Source: Marinifilum sp. D714 (GTDB lineage: Bacteria; Bacteroidota; Bacteroidia; Bacteroidales; Marinifilaceae). Taken from it: 64,000 nucleotides of DNA. The notes beneath the pieces are model-generated. The model was given only the letters and a program-made list of their open reading frames with translations, was not told the origin of the DNA and searched no databases. Positions 26,203 through 36,541 of the stretch are shown in pieces (positions within the stretch are counted from its first letter, which is position 1; the number at the start of each line of letters is the position of its first letter). Made by a program: the position numbers and the translations under genes. Location of the stretch: the NCBI RefSeq assembly GCF_030851345.1, contig NZ_JALPNU010000018.1, positions 1 through 64,000 on the forward strand. Reading direction: 5' to 3'.

Positions 26203-28105
26203 TTATTGGAATACTATAACTTACCTTAGTTCCCGATTTGTTAGGATCAATACTTTTCAGATCCAAAATTTCAAAATTCATCTTTTTCGATGATTTAAAA
26301 TTGTAAATTTTTACTCTATCTAAAGCAATAGAAGTTGCCAATGATTTATGATTCGTTTGAGAGGATTGTTTCTTAGCTTCTTCTATTCCAATTCCATTGT
26401 CAATAATATCAAATTTTATGGACTGTTCATCTTTTGTTTTACTTATTTGAACATTTATGCATGCTTCAGGATTATTGCGAAGTTTTCCATGAATAAGAGC
26501 ATTTTCGATGAATGGTTGTGCCAGCATTGGAGGAATCATTACTTCATCTTGATTCAGTGTAGCATCAATTTCAAAATTATAACAAATGTCATTTTCGAAT
26601 CTTAGTTTCTGTAGTCTTATATAATCTTCTAAAGTTTGTATTTCTTTTCGCAAGGAGACAAATTCCTCTCTCGAATTCTCTAAAATACCACGTACCAAAC
26701 TGGCCAATCTGGAGAGGTAATTGTTGGCATCATCATTTTTTTCGTCTAATATAAAACTTTGAATTGCAGTTAAGGAGTTGAATAAAAAGTGTGGATTCAT
26801 TTGTGTTAGTAATACTTTCTGACGCAGATCCATGATTTTATGATCTGCTCTCATACGGTTAATTCTAAGCGAAACCAAAACTGCAACAACTCCAAGTATC
26901 ATTACAACCAATAAGACAATAATCCAGGCATTTTTCTGCCCTAATTCAAGATTTTGAATTTGAGTACGTTGTTGTAACAATTCAAATTCCTGCTTTTTCT
27001 TTTCATTTTCATAGGCAGCAGCCAATTCAGCAAATTTATTTTCAATGCTTATTATATTAAGGGAGTCTTTTAACTGAACTCCCTTAAACTGGTAATCATA
27101 AGCTTGTTTATATTGCTTCTTATCTTTATACAATGATGATAGCTGAAAAAGAATATCTGGTAATAGAAGATGATTTTCTAATCTTTTTGCAAGATCAAGT
27201 GCCTCCAGCAAGTATTTTTCGCTTAAGGCATAATTTCTCAATTCGAAATAGGTAGAGCCAAGTTGTAACTTTACATTTACAAGCCCTGAAAAATTTTCAA
27301 GTTCAGTTCGAAGTTTTTCAGATTTCTTTAAATATACCAATGCAGAATCAAGTTGTTTATTGGATTGATACAAATATCCAATGTTGAAATACAACTTAGA
27401 ATCAAGAAGTTTATTGTTGATTTTAGCATTTTCCTTAAGTGCCATTTCATAGTATTCAAGTCCTTTCGAATATTCTTCTAGTTTTTCACAAACAGCACCT
27501 AAATTGCAATAAGCTTTAGCAACTTCTAATGAATTATTATGTTTTTGAAAGCTTTTTAATGCCAACATGTAGTAATCCTCTGCATATTCTAAATTCTTAA
27601 TTAACTGATGCAGATTACCTAAATTATTGTAAACACTACCTAATCCTTTGTCATATTTTACTTCTTTGTATATCTGAAGATTTTCAAGGTAAAATTCAAG
27701 CGCTTTATCGTATTGTCCTTGGCTTTTATATAGGAGCCCAATATTCCCAGTAACCTTTCCTACATCTACTTTAGAACCAAGCGCCTCGAATTGAGGGATG
27801 GCCTTATTGTAGTAATAAAAGGAAGAGTCTGTATTGCCTGAATAAAAATAATTTATGCCTTGACGTTTATAAGCTTTTGATAAGAAAACAGGATCTTCTG
27901 TTTCTTCAGCTAACAATATCGCTTCGTTACAGACTTCTATGCTTTTGGTTAACGAATTATTTCTTAATAGAGACGATGATGAATCGAGGTAAGTTGTTAT
28001 TCGCTCCTGTAAGTTTTTGTTACTTTCCTTATCATCATTATTAAAATAACCAAATGATGTATAGGATATTAATAAAAGTACAACTGTTGATATTGTTTTT
28101 AACAT
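26186..28105 (-). CDS. TPR-containing LytS-type sensor histidine kinase (copy A)
   Basis: 639 residues: a Sec signal (residues 1-19), periplasmic tetratricopeptide repeats to about residue 370, a coiled-coil segment, one TM helix (NAWIIVLLVVMILGVVAVL), and a His_kinase/HATPase pair. The H-box QMNPHFLFNS has its His near 438. The N-box is PFIENALIHG and the G-box DNGIGIEEA. This class normally phosphorylates LytTR-type response regulators. None is encoded nearby. The gene follows copy B by 12 bases. Confidence 0.9.
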   Translation of the reverse strand: MLKTISTVVLLLISYTSFGYFNNDDKESNKNLQERITTYLDSSSSLLRNNSLTKSIEVCNEAILLAEETEDPVFLSKAYKRQGINYFYSGNTDSSFYYYNKAIPQFEALGSKVDVGKVTGNIGLLYKSQGQYDKALEFYLENLQIYKEVKYDKGLGSVYNNLGNLHQLIKNLEYAEDYYMLALKSFQKHNNSLEVAKAYCNLGAVCEKLEEYSKGLEYYEMALKENAKINNKLLDSKLYFNIGYLYQSNKQLDSALVYLKKSEKLRTELENFSGLVNVKLQLGSTYFELRNYALSEKYLLEALDLAKRLENHLLLPDILFQLSSLYKDKKQYKQAYDYQFKGVQLKDSLNIISIENKFAELAAAYENEKKKQEFELLQQRTQIQNLELGQKNAWIIVLLVVMILGVVAVLVSLRINRMRADHKIMDLRQKVLLTQMNPHFLFNSLTAIQSFILDEKNDDANNYLSRLASLVRGILENSREEFVSLRKEIQTLEDYIRLQKLRFENDICYNFEIDATLNQDEVMIPPMLAQPFIENALIHGKLRNNPEACINVQISKTKDEQSIKFDIIDNGIGIEEAKKQSSQTNHKSLATSIALDRVKIYNFKSSKKMNFEILDLKSIDPNKSGTKVSYSIPIIISSK

Positions 28106-28117
28106 GATTAATTCAGC

Positions 28118-30016
28118 TTATGTGATTAATGGAATAGAGTAGGTAACCTTAGTTCCATTTTCACCATGATTAATTAAGTCAACGATTTCAAAATTCATTT
28201 TTTTCGAAGATCTAAAATTGTAAATCTTCACACGATCTAGAGCAATTGAAGTAGCCAACGATTTATGATTTTTTTGTTCGGATTCTTTTTTGGCCTCTTC
28301 AATTCCAATTCCATTGTCAATAATACTAAATCTTATTGATTCTTCATCATCTGTTTTAGAGACTTTTACATTAATACAAGCTTCAGGATTATTCCTAAGT
28401 TTTCCATGAATAAGAGCATTTTCGATAAATGGTTGAGCTAGCATTGGAGGAATCATTACTTCATCTTGATCCAAACTTGCATCGATCTCAAAATTGTAGG
28501 CAATATCATTTTCAAATCTTAGTTTCTGTAGTCCGATATATTCCTCTAAGGTTCTCAATTCTGTACGCAATGAAACAAATTCCTCTCTTGAATTTTCAAG
28601 AATTCTACGTACCAAACTGGCCAATTTTGAAAGGTAGTTGTTCGCATCATCATTTTTTTCATCTAAAATAAAACTCTGAATTGCAGTTAAAGAATTGAAT
28701 AAAAAGTGTGGATTCATTTGTGAGAGTAATACTTTTTGACGTAGATCCATGATTTTATGATCTGCACTCAAACGGTTAATTCTTAATGAAACCAAAACTG
28801 CCATAACTCCAAGAATCATAACAACCAATAAAACAATAATCCAGGCATTTTTCTGACCCAATTCAAGTTTTTGAATCTGGGTGCGCTGTTCTAGCAACTC
28901 AAATTCTTTCTTTTTCTGTTCCGATTCGAATTTTGCTGTTATTTCTGCTAATTGCTCATCTCTAACTATTGCTTGCAGTGAATCTTTAAGGGAGTGATAT
29001 TTTTTTAAATAGGAGATGACCATTTCTGGACGTTCTAATTCTTCAAGAAGGTCAGAATAGTATAAATATGTCACGCTTAAATCTTCAGATAAATTCTGTT
29101 TCTTGCAAAATGTTTCTGCCTTTTTAAAGTAAGTTTCAGCATTTGTGAATTGCCCCAATTCTTGCAATACAATGGCCTTTTTTATATATAATTTCCCAAT
29201 TCCCCAAATGTCGTTAAGCTGTAGTCTAATATCTTCACACTTATTAAAATACTCTAAAGCCCTAAGCGGTTTATCCATTGCTTGATAGCACTCTCCAATA
29301 TTTAATTGAATAATTGCCTTATGCTGCAACATCCCATCCTTTTCATTCAATTTTAAAGCTTCAAGTTGGTAGTTCAAGGATTCTTCAAATAAATCTTGTT
29401 GGAATTTAATAACGCCAATATTTGTTAGAACTCTTGAATAACGTTGCGTTTCGTTCATTTTGGAGTACATCTCTTTTGCTTTAAGATAAAATTTTAAAGC
29501 TTTGTTAAGATCTCCTAGTGTTTGATACACTCCTCCAATATTTGTAAAAGCAGATGCAATTCCTTTGGGATAATTTAAAGCTTCATATATCTCTAGTGCT
29601 TTTAAATATTGTTGTAGACCTTTATCATATTTATTCGTTCTTCTATATATTATGCCTTCGTTTGAAATCAACATGGCAACATTTAAGCTGTCATTAATTG
29701 ATTCAAATTCTTTTATTGCTTTGTCGTAATGAAAAAATGCAGAGTCAAATAATCCTTGATACAAAAATGTTGTTCCCTGTGATTTATGAGCAAATCCAAT
29801 AAGTTCTGGTTTTTTAGTAGAATTGGCTAATTTTATCGTTTTCCTTCCGATGTAGGCACAGCTATCATATGAGGAATTTCTTAAACTTTTAGCTTGATTA
29901 AGAAGGTTGTCTACCTCCTTTTCAATTTGAGATTGTGGAATATCATTGAGAATGATTCCGGCCTGTAAATAAATTGATGATATTGTAAAAAGAAGTAGTA
30001 AAACTAAGCGTTTCAT
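28118..30016 (-). CDS. TPR-containing LytS-type sensor histidine kinase (copy B)
   Basis: 632 residues with the same layout as copy A: signal peptide, TPRs, TM helix, H-box with His near 435, and N- and G-boxes intact. From the juxtamembrane segment to the end the two copies are nearly identical, while the TPR sensor halves differ widely. It is first in the two-gene operon. The identical kinase halves suggest both feed the same response regulator, encoded elsewhere, while sensing different inputs. Confidence 0.9.
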   Translation of the reverse strand: MKRLVLLLLFTISSIYLQAGIILNDIPQSQIEKEVDNLLNQAKSLRNSSYDSCAYIGRKTIKLANSTKKPELIGFAHKSQGTTFLYQGLFDSAFFHYDKAIKEFESINDSLNVAMLISNEGIIYRRTNKYDKGLQQYLKALEIYEALNYPKGIASAFTNIGGVYQTLGDLNKALKFYLKAKEMYSKMNETQRYSRVLTNIGVIKFQQDLFEESLNYQLEALKLNEKDGMLQHKAIIQLNIGECYQAMDKPLRALEYFNKCEDIRLQLNDIWGIGKLYIKKAIVLQELGQFTNAETYFKKAETFCKKQNLSEDLSVTYLYYSDLLEELERPEMVISYLKKYHSLKDSLQAIVRDEQLAEITAKFESEQKKKEFELLEQRTQIQKLELGQKNAWIIVLLVVMILGVMAVLVSLRINRLSADHKIMDLRQKVLLSQMNPHFLFNSLTAIQSFILDEKNDDANNYLSKLASLVRRILENSREEFVSLRTELRTLEEYIGLQKLRFENDIAYNFEIDASLDQDEVMIPPMLAQPFIENALIHGKLRNNPEACINVKVSKTDDEESIRFSIIDNGIGIEEAKKESEQKNHKSLATSIALDRVKIYNFRSSKKMNFEIVDLINHGENGTKVTYSIPLIT

Positions 30017-30106
30017 GTTTAAGAGTGTTATTAGAAAATCACTGCAAAATATGAATATTCAATGAAAAACAGATAACTGCTTAGCAAAAAATAGATTTAT
30101 GGTAAT

Positions 30107-30134
30107 AAAAAAGCCTGATCAACGATCAGGCTTT
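30107..30134 (-). terminator. Hairpin terminator of the FadL-like gene
   Basis: Perfect 11-base arms AAAGCCTGATC (30110-30120) and GATCAGGCTTT (30124-30134) with a three-base loop. On the minus strand the stem is followed by a T run. Confidence 0.85.
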
Positions 30135-30156
30135 CAATATCCATGCTTAAATGGAT

Positions 30157-31431
30157 TTAAAAATTGTATGTAATACCAACACCTGGTAACCAAGCTCTGT
30201 ATTTGTATTCTCCTGCAAAACCTGAGTTGCTATCTACTCTGTCCACTTTTTCTCCTTCATTGTATAGTAATGAAGCATCTAAGCTAAGCTTGTTGTTAAG
30301 TTTATAAGAAAAACCTAATGAAACGCCTACTTTGTTCGCTCCTGGAGTTTCAGGAGTATAGTACATATCATTTGTTGGTGTTTCGTCGAAATATAAACCA
30401 GCATAAAGATCTAATTTTTCATTAGCAGTGTATCTTGCACCGAATCTCCAAGTCATTGTATTGTCCCAGTCTCTTGTACTTTCAGAATCAGCAAGAACAG
30501 GAATCATTACATTAGGGATGCTAGGATGAGGAATAGAAGTATTTTTTTCAAAATCAAAATTCAATGATTTGTATGCATTCCATTTAATAAAGTTTGCATC
30601 AGCAGAAACCAACCACTTATCGTTGATCTGGTATGCAAAACCAATATTTAAACTTGCAGGAAGTGGTAATGATGCTGCAACTCCTCCATCAGGGAAAAGT
30701 GCAGAAATACCTTCAGGAACAGTAAAATCAGCATCTGCATCAGAATATTCAAGATCAACATCTACTTGCGATCTGTATGAAATACCAATGTTTAATTTTT
30801 CAGTAGGTTGCAAGAAAACTCCAAGGTTATAACCATACTGAATGTTGTTTCCTGAAATATTTACTGAGCCAAAAACCGGATCAGCTGATCCTACAAGAGG
30901 TCCTACATTTACCGCTCTGTTTAAATCTTCTTCTCCGTAAACAATATTTAGTCCGGCACCAACACTTAACCAGTCATTAATTTTATATGATACTGTTGGC
31001 TGAATATAAATTGCTTTTAAGGTAATGTCTTGAATTAATTGATTCCCAGACCAGTCATTCCCCCAATCCATAGTGTTTCCAAAAGGAGTATAAGCCCCGA
31101 TACCAATCGCAAGTTTATCACTTACTTTCATTGATCCATAAAAATAGAAAGGAGTATTGGTAGGATTATCGGTTGATTCAGTACCGTTTAATCCTGTATA
31201 TTCTGCTTTAGTGAAAGTGCCAAATCCACCTAATGAGAAGCTATATTTATTGCTCAATGTTGCCAAAGCTCCAGGATTCCATTGCATACTACTTGCATCA
31301 AAGTTTAATGCAGTACCAACATGGCCCATCCCAGTTTGCTTAGCTCCCTGAAGATTAACAGCATAACCTTCCGCTTTTACATTGTATGCCATTGCAATTA
31401 CAGCGATGGCTAAACAAATTCTTTTAATCAT
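30157..31431 (-). CDS. FadL/OmpP1-family outer membrane transporter
   Basis: About 424 residues from the ATG at 31431; an upstream start would bury the signal peptide. After a Sec signal ending near NVKAEG, the hatch motif QGAKQTGMGHVGTAL...NPGALA is typical of FadL/TodX proteins. The rest alternates short beta-strands and ends in the aromatic ..GITYNF, as outer-membrane barrels do. The family takes up long-chain fatty acids or aromatic hydrocarbons by lateral diffusion; the ligand here is unknown. A terminator follows and it is monocistronic. Confidence 0.9.
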   Translation of the reverse strand: MIKRICLAIAVIAMAYNVKAEGYAVNLQGAKQTGMGHVGTALNFDASSMQWNPGALATLSNKYSFSLGGFGTFTKAEYTGLNGTESTDNPTNTPFYFYGSMKVSDKLAIGIGAYTPFGNTMDWGNDWSGNQLIQDITLKAIYIQPTVSYKINDWLSVGAGLNIVYGEEDLNRAVNVGPLVGSADPVFGSVNISGNNIQYGYNLGVFLQPTEKLNIGISYRSQVDVDLEYSDADADFTVPEGISALFPDGGVAASLPLPASLNIGFAYQINDKWLVSADANFIKWNAYKSLNFDFEKNTSIPHPSIPNVMIPVLADSESTRDWDNTMTWRFGARYTANEKLDLYAGLYFDETPTNDMYYTPETPGANKVGVSLGFSYKLNNKLSLDASLLYNEGEKVDRVDSNSGFAGEYKYRAWLPGVGITYNF

Positions 31432-31651
31432 AAGTTGATGTTTTAAAATTTCGATCTGAATATAAATTAAAAACTTTGTCTTGCAAGAGTAAAACAATTA
31501 AGATCAGAAAGTTACCGTGTGTAAATGTCAGATAATCAAAACAATGCAAATATTTAGATCTATCGATAAGAAAAAGGAGTGTGTAATTTTGAATGGTCTT
31601 TTATTAAATTTTAATACTTTTATCCTGAATAAGATACCTTTATTCAATTAT

Positions 31652-32806
31652 ATGACTAGAAACTTGAATAAAAATACAGCCGGAAATTATACTTATCAGA
31701 GTTTTAAAGAAGGTTACCGAAGCGTAACTCCTTCTTTAATTAATCGTTCCTTTGAATGGCAGGATAAGCAGATTAATATTTTGTTAGAGAGAGCGATGTT
31801 GGAATTGGGTGAGCTAAATGCATTCTCTAAATTCTTTCCAAACATAAATCGATACATTCCTCTATTTATAGCGCAAGAGGCAGTTGCCTCTAATATGATT
31901 GAAGGGAGTAAATGTAGTTTATCGCAAGCTTTTGTGCCTGAGAACTCAAAGAGTTTCAAACGCATTTACGAGCAGAAGGAAATTACCAATCATATCGCTG
32001 CAATAAAGTGGGGAGTGAAAGAATTAAGGCGCTTTCCTTTAAGTATTCGATTGGTCAAAGAATCTCATAGAATTCTATGTTCTGATTTGCCTCAATTGGA
32101 AGATTTTGGTGGAAAAATTCGGCCTTTTGTAAATTCAAAAGACAACAAGTTCGATGTTGGATTTAAATATTCTCCACCCAATAAGCATGAGTTAAAAATT
32201 TTGATAAACGATGCAAAGAAGTTTTGGCGTAACGACAATTTGGAGCTTCCATTGTTAATCAAAATGGCAATTTCCTTATATCAATTCGAAAATATCCTCC
32301 CATTTCTAGATGGTAATGGAAGAACGGCACGAACCCTTATTCTTTTTGAAATGATGGAGTTAAGTTTTGTGCACAAGCCCGTTTTTTGTTTATCGGTGTT
32401 TTTTGAGCGTAATAGGCTGGAGTATTATCATCGATTAAATTTAATTCGATCGAAAAATGATATAGAACAATGGATTCGTTTTTTCTTAACTGGAATTAAA
32501 GAATCAGCTCGATATAGTAAAGAGATATTGGGTAATATCAACTCAATGGTTGAAAGAAATGAGAAGTTGATTGAGGAACATATGGGAAAGAAGAGGCATC
32601 AATCTGCCAAGCAATTGATTACAGAGTTCTATTCCTCACCATTTTTATCGGTAAATGATATTAAAGAAAAGTTGGGACTAAGTTTTCAATCAGCCAATTT
32701 GCTGATAAAAGAATTAGAGAAGTTTGGATTGGTAAAAGAATTGGTTGGTGCAAGAAGGAATAGACTTTTTTATTTGTGGGAATATTTACAGCTATTTGAA
32801 TTATAA
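31652..32806 (+). CDS. Fic family protein with catalytic His replaced by Leu
   Basis: About 384 residues from the ATG at 31652; in-frame starts upstream (GTG at 31517, ATG at 31544) add an unconserved leader. It has an N-terminal Fic_N region with an intramolecular inhibitory motif S80-NMIE-G (S/TxxxE/N pattern), the Fic core, and a C-terminal winged-helix domain (SVNDIKEKLGLSFQSANLLIKEL). The active-site motif reads LPFLDGNGRTAR: the His that is essential in HPFxDGNGRxxR is Leu (codon CTC at 32297-32299). The nucleotide-binding part is intact. AMP transfer is therefore doubtful; binding, regulation or another chemistry is possible. Confidence 0.9.
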   Translation: MTRNLNKNTAGNYTYQSFKEGYRSVTPSLINRSFEWQDKQINILLERAMLELGELNAFSKFFPNINRYIPLFIAQEAVASNMIEGSKCSLSQAFVPENSKSFKRIYEQKEITNHIAAIKWGVKELRRFPLSIRLVKESHRILCSDLPQLEDFGGKIRPFVNSKDNKFDVGFKYSPPNKHELKILINDAKKFWRNDNLELPLLIKMAISLYQFENILPFLDGNGRTARTLILFEMMELSFVHKPVFCLSVFFERNRLEYYHRLNLIRSKNDIEQWIRFFLTGIKESARYSKEILGNINSMVERNEKLIEEHMGKKRHQSAKQLITEFYSSPFLSVNDIKEKLGLSFQSANLLIKELEKFGLVKELVGARRNRLFYLWEYLQLFEL

Positions 32807-32838
32807 AAAAAGCCGATTCATTTTTGAATCGGCTTTTT
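32807..32838. terminator. Bidirectional hairpin terminator
   Basis: Perfect 14-base arms AAAAAGCCGATTCA and TGAATCGGCTTTTT around a TTTT loop, between the convergent fic and sucD genes; T tracts on both strands. Confidence 0.9.
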
Positions 32839-32853
32839 GTTATTTATAAGGAT

Positions 32854-33729
32854 TTACCCCAATACTTCTTTCATCTTCTTGCCTATTTCAGCAGGCGATT
32901 TTACTACATGAATTCCAGCAGCAGCCAATGCTTTCATTTTCTCCTCGGCTGTACCTTTACCACCAGCAATAATAGCTCCGGCATGCCCCATACGTTTACC
33001 AGGAGGTGCGGTTTGACCAGCAATAAATGCAACAACCGGCTTGTCAACATTTTCAGCAATGTAAGCTGCAGCTGTCTCTTCATCCGATCCACCAATTTCA
33101 CCAATTAAAACAATGGCTTCTGTTTTAGGATCTTCGTTTAGCAATTTAACTGCATCGATATGCTTGGTTCCAATAATTGGATCTCCACCAATACCAATTG
33201 CTGTTGATTGTCCAAATCCAGCTTCGCCCAATTGATGAACTGCTTCGTAGGTTAATGTACCCGAACGAGAAACAATACCAATGGTACCAGGTTTATGAAT
33301 AAATCCAGGCATGATACCGATTTTTGCTTCGCCAGGAGTAATTACACCAGGACAGTTAGGACCTACCAAAGTTGTTTTTGGATATTTTTTAAGGAACTCA
33401 TGAACCTTAAGCATATCAAAAGTTGGAATTCCTTCGGTAATACAAATTACCAGATCAACACCAGCTTCAGCCGCTTCCATAATGGCATCGGCAGCGAATG
33501 GAGGTGGAACGAAAATAACAGAAGCATTGGCTCCGGTTTTTTCAACAGCACCTTTCATGGTGTTGTAAATCGGAATTTTATCCATAAATAGCTGACCTCC
33601 TTTACCTGGAGTAACACCAGCAACTACATTGGTTCCATAGTCAATCATTTGTTGGGTGTGGAACGCACCTTCGGAACCAGTGATTCCCTGAACCACTAGT
33701 TTTGTATTTTTATCTACTAATACACTCAT
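32854..33729 (-). CDS. sucD: Succinyl-CoA ligase, alpha subunit
   Basis: 291 residues: CoA-binding Rossmann domain ([17 protein letters not shown]) and ligase domain with the phosphorylated His in [12 protein letters not shown] (near residue 248). With SucC it interconverts succinyl-CoA and succinate while making ATP or GTP in the TCA cycle. Its ATG overlaps the stop of sucC by one base. Length and motifs are normal. Confidence 0.96.
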   Translation of the reverse strand: MSVLVDKNTKLVVQGITGSEGAFHTQQMIDYGTNVVAGVTPGKGGQLFMDKIPIYNTMKGAVEKTGANASVIFVPPPFAADAIMEAAEAGVDLVICITEGIPTFDMLKVHEFLKKYPKTTLVGPNCPGVITPGEAKIGIMPGFIHKPGTIGIVSRSGTLTYEAVHQLGEAGFGQSTAIGIGGDPIIGTKHIDAVKLLNEDPKTEAIVLIGEIGGSDEETAAAYIAENVDKPVVAFIAGQTAPPGKRMGHAGAIIAGGKGTAEEKMKALAAAGIHVVKSPAEIGKKMKEVLG

Positions 33730-34898
33730 TATGCTTCAATTGTTTTAAGGGTTCCTACTACTTTTTCAGCTGCATCTTTCAACTCTGTAGCAGCAATAAT
33801 ATTCATTCCTGATTCCTCTAAAAGTTTTTTACCTTCTTCGGCATTGGTTCCTTGTAGTCGAACCACAATTGGTACTTTGGTGTCAATATTCTTAATGGCT
33901 TCGATAACTCCTTTGGCAACACGGTCGCAACGAACAATACCACCAAAAATATTAATAAGCACTGCTTTTACATTTTTATCGGAAAGAATAATTCTAAAGC
34001 CTTTTTCTACAGTTTCGGCAGATGCACCACCTCCTACATCAAGGAAATTGGCAGGTTCTCCACCCGTAAGTTTAATGATATCCATGGTTCCCATTGCCAA
34101 ACCGGCACCGTTTACCATACAACCAATATTACCTTCTAGTTTAATATAGTTAAGGCCTGACCTTCCTGCTTCAATTTCAAGAGGTTCTTCTTCGTCTAAA
34201 TCACGAAGCGCAACAATGTCTTTATGACGATACAATGCATTCTCGTCGAAATTCGCTTTGGCATCAAGAGCAATTACAGCGCCTTCTTTGGTAACAACCA
34301 ACGGGTTGATTTCAAAAATAGATGCATCGGTTCCCATATAGGCTTTGTAAAGTGCCATCAAAAACTTCACACCATTTTTAAAGGCATCACCCGTTAAGTT
34401 TAGAGCGAATGCCATTTGTCTGGCTTGAAATGGTTGAAGACCTACAGCAGTATCAACCACTACTTTTACAATTTTTTCAGGGGTTTCTTCAGCTACTTTT
34501 TCAATTTCCATACCACCCTCAGTGGATACCATGAAAGTAACTGCAGAAGTAGTACGGTCCATTACAATACCTGCATACAATTCTCTATCAATGTTTGAAG
34601 CAGCTTCAATAAGCACTTTCTTTACTAGTTTTCCCTCAGGACCAGTTTGATGTGTCACCAAAGTCATACCTAGGATGTCGTTGGCATATTGAGAAACATC
34701 TTGTGCAGTTGGAGCAAATTTAACTCCACCACCTTTTCCTCTACCACCGGCGTGAATTTGGGCTTTAACAACTACCGGCAAGCCAATTTCGGCTGCGGCC
34801 TCTTCAGCTTCCTTTACCGAGAATGCAATTTTGCTTTCCGGAACAGGAACACCAAACGAGCGTAAGATTTCTTTTGCTTGATATTCGTGAATCTTCAT
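33729..34898 (-). CDS. sucC: Succinyl-CoA ligase, beta subunit
   Basis: 389 residues from the ATG at 34898 ([12 protein letters not shown] is the canonical N-terminus). It has an ATP-grasp fold with [18 protein letters not shown] and the ligase domain ending [13 protein letters not shown]. It binds the nucleotide and partners SucD, to which it is translationally coupled. The 5' neighbour is a 350-base divergent intergenic region. Confidence 0.96.
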   Translation of the reverse strand: MKIHEYQAKEILRSFGVPVPESKIAFSVKEAEEAAAEIGLPVVVKAQIHAGGRGKGGGVKFAPTAQDVSQYANDILGMTLVTHQTGPEGKLVKKVLIEAASNIDRELYAGIVMDRTTSAVTFMVSTEGGMEIEKVAEETPEKIVKVVVDTAVGLQPFQARQMAFALNLTGDAFKNGVKFLMALYKAYMGTDASIFEINPLVVTKEGAVIALDAKANFDENALYRHKDIVALRDLDEEEPLEIEAGRSGLNYIKLEGNIGCMVNGAGLAMGTMDIIKLTGGEPANFLDVGGGASAETVEKGFRIILSDKNVKAVLINIFGGIVRCDRVAKGVIEAIKNIDTKVPIVVRLQGTNAEEGKKLLEESGMNIIAATELKDAAEKVVGTLKTIEA

Positions 34899-35250
34899 TC
34901 TATAAAAATTTTTTGTTAGGCTTGGAATGACCTGCAAAAGTTCTGCTGGTATTGTTTTACTTGATTTTGAACAGATTTAGGCAAGTCGGTTAATAATAAT
35001 ACAAATGTTTAATTTTTAGATGAACCTAAATATATAAATATCTGCATGGAATAAAAAGGTGATTTCTCATAAATTTAAAGATTTTCGCATCTTTAATTTA
35101 CATTATCGTGTAAGTGGTTGTAATTCATCTGTAATGCGAAGTGTTATTCTTTTTCGATGAGTTTATAGATTGTGACAATATGTTTTGATCGAAGTAAATC
35201 TTTCTAAATTTATTAATAATAGAGTAACTTCATAGCAAATTCAAATTTGT
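34899..35250. other. Divergent intergenic region, sucC / AraC-type gene
   Basis: 352 AT-rich bases. It holds one clear dyad, TAAATTTAAAGAT at 35070-35082 with ATCTTTAATTTA at 35089-35100 (one bulged base), which could be an operator or a hairpin. I find no consensus TTTG-N19-TAnnTTTG promoter for either gene and no open frame of note. Confidence 0.4.
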
Positions 35251-36405
35251 ATGTATCCAGTTGAACTTCGTTTAGATATTTTTTCACTTCTGATCTTGTT
35301 GGGAATCTTTCAAGGACTTTTTCTAACCTATTTTTTCCTGAACAAAGAAAATCGCAAACTTTTATCTAATCGTATTTATGGATTTTTATTAATCAGTCTT
35401 TCCCTTTTGATTTTTGATCATTGGTTGAATTATACGGGCTATATGACTCGGGTAATTTTCATCGATAATTTTTCTGAACCCTTAAATTTTGCTATTGCAC
35501 CCATTTGCTACTTATATATAAAATATAGTTTGAAGCCCAATTTTAAGCGACGGGATTATTGGCACTTTGCATTTTTTGCCTTTTATGTGTTTTACTCCTT
35601 CTTTTATTATTTACAGACCGATGAATTCAAATTCAACTCATTTGTATGGGTAAATCATCCCGATTGGGAAAGAATCCAAGCCGTGCAAACATTTAGTGAT
35701 GACCCTTTGCAACTGCGAGCCCATATTAATCAGTTAACATTGCTGCACTTCGTAGTTTATTTGGGATTTTCTATTCGCGAAATCATAAAAGAGGTAAAAA
35801 GCAAAAAGTTGCAATTCTGGAAATTAAAAAATCAACAATTAAGATGGTTGCGAAATTTATGCCTTCATTTTTTTGTGGTGATTATCATTTTTATCGTCAC
35901 CAAAACTACGCTGGGGCGTGATTTGGGAGATCATTTTATTGCATCTTATATTACCTTAATTATCTACCTGGCCAGTATCAAGGTTGTAAATGATTCTCTT
36001 TTTTTTAAGAAAAGTAATACTGCAAAGATTCCAGAGAAATACTCCAAGTCTTCATTGAATGAATCTCAAAAAGATAAAATTTTAGATCAATTGCAGCAAG
36101 TGATGCAAACAGAGCAATATTTTACCAACAATATGGCCTCCCTGCCACACCTTTCCAAAAAGATTGGATGCGTTTCTCATCATGTTTCGCAAGTCATTAA
36201 TGAGCGATTGGGAAAAAGTTTCTTTGAATGGATGGCTGAGTTGAGAGTTGAAAAGGCCAAGGAGCTGCTTTCACAGAATGAGAACCATAATATCACCATT
36301 GAGGAGTTGGCCGAAAGGGTAGGATACAATTCAAAATCTTCATTCAATAAGGCATTTAAGAAGTACACCTCCCAAACGCCTACCCAATTTAAGAATTCGC
36401 TGTAA
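35251..36405 (+). CDS. Membrane-anchored AraC-family transcriptional regulator
   Basis: 384 residues: an N-terminal half of about six to seven hydrophobic segments (to about residue 250), then a cytosolic AraC DNA-binding domain with two helix-turn-helix units (SKKIGCVSHHVSQVINE and TIEELAERVGYNSKSSFNKAFKKYT). Such membrane-bound AraC regulators occur widely in Bacteroidota and link an envelope signal to transcription without a separate sensor. It precedes an acyltransferase gene by about 136 bases; that gene may be its target, but this is a positional guess. Confidence 0.85.
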   Translation: MYPVELRLDIFSLLILLGIFQGLFLTYFFLNKENRKLLSNRIYGFLLISLSLLIFDHWLNYTGYMTRVIFIDNFSEPLNFAIAPICYLYIKYSLKPNFKRRDYWHFAFFAFYVFYSFFYYLQTDEFKFNSFVWVNHPDWERIQAVQTFSDDPLQLRAHINQLTLLHFVVYLGFSIREIIKEVKSKKLQFWKLKNQQLRWLRNLCLHFFVVIIIFIVTKTTLGRDLGDHFIASYITLIIYLASIKVVNDSLFFKKSNTAKIPEKYSKSSLNESQKDKILDQLQQVMQTEQYFTNNMASLPHLSKKIGCVSHHVSQVINERLGKSFFEWMAELRVEKAKELLSQNENHNITIEELAERVGYNSKSSFNKAFKKYTSQTPTQFKNSL

Positions 36406-36541
36406 ATCAATTGTAAAAATGGATGTATTATGTGTTTCCCGATAAGGAAACACGGCTTGCCTATAATCAGATTCGTCATTTTTATTCCTTCTGTAAGATC
36501 TTTGTTTCAAAGCTAAGGACAAATCGTAAAATCGAATTAAA

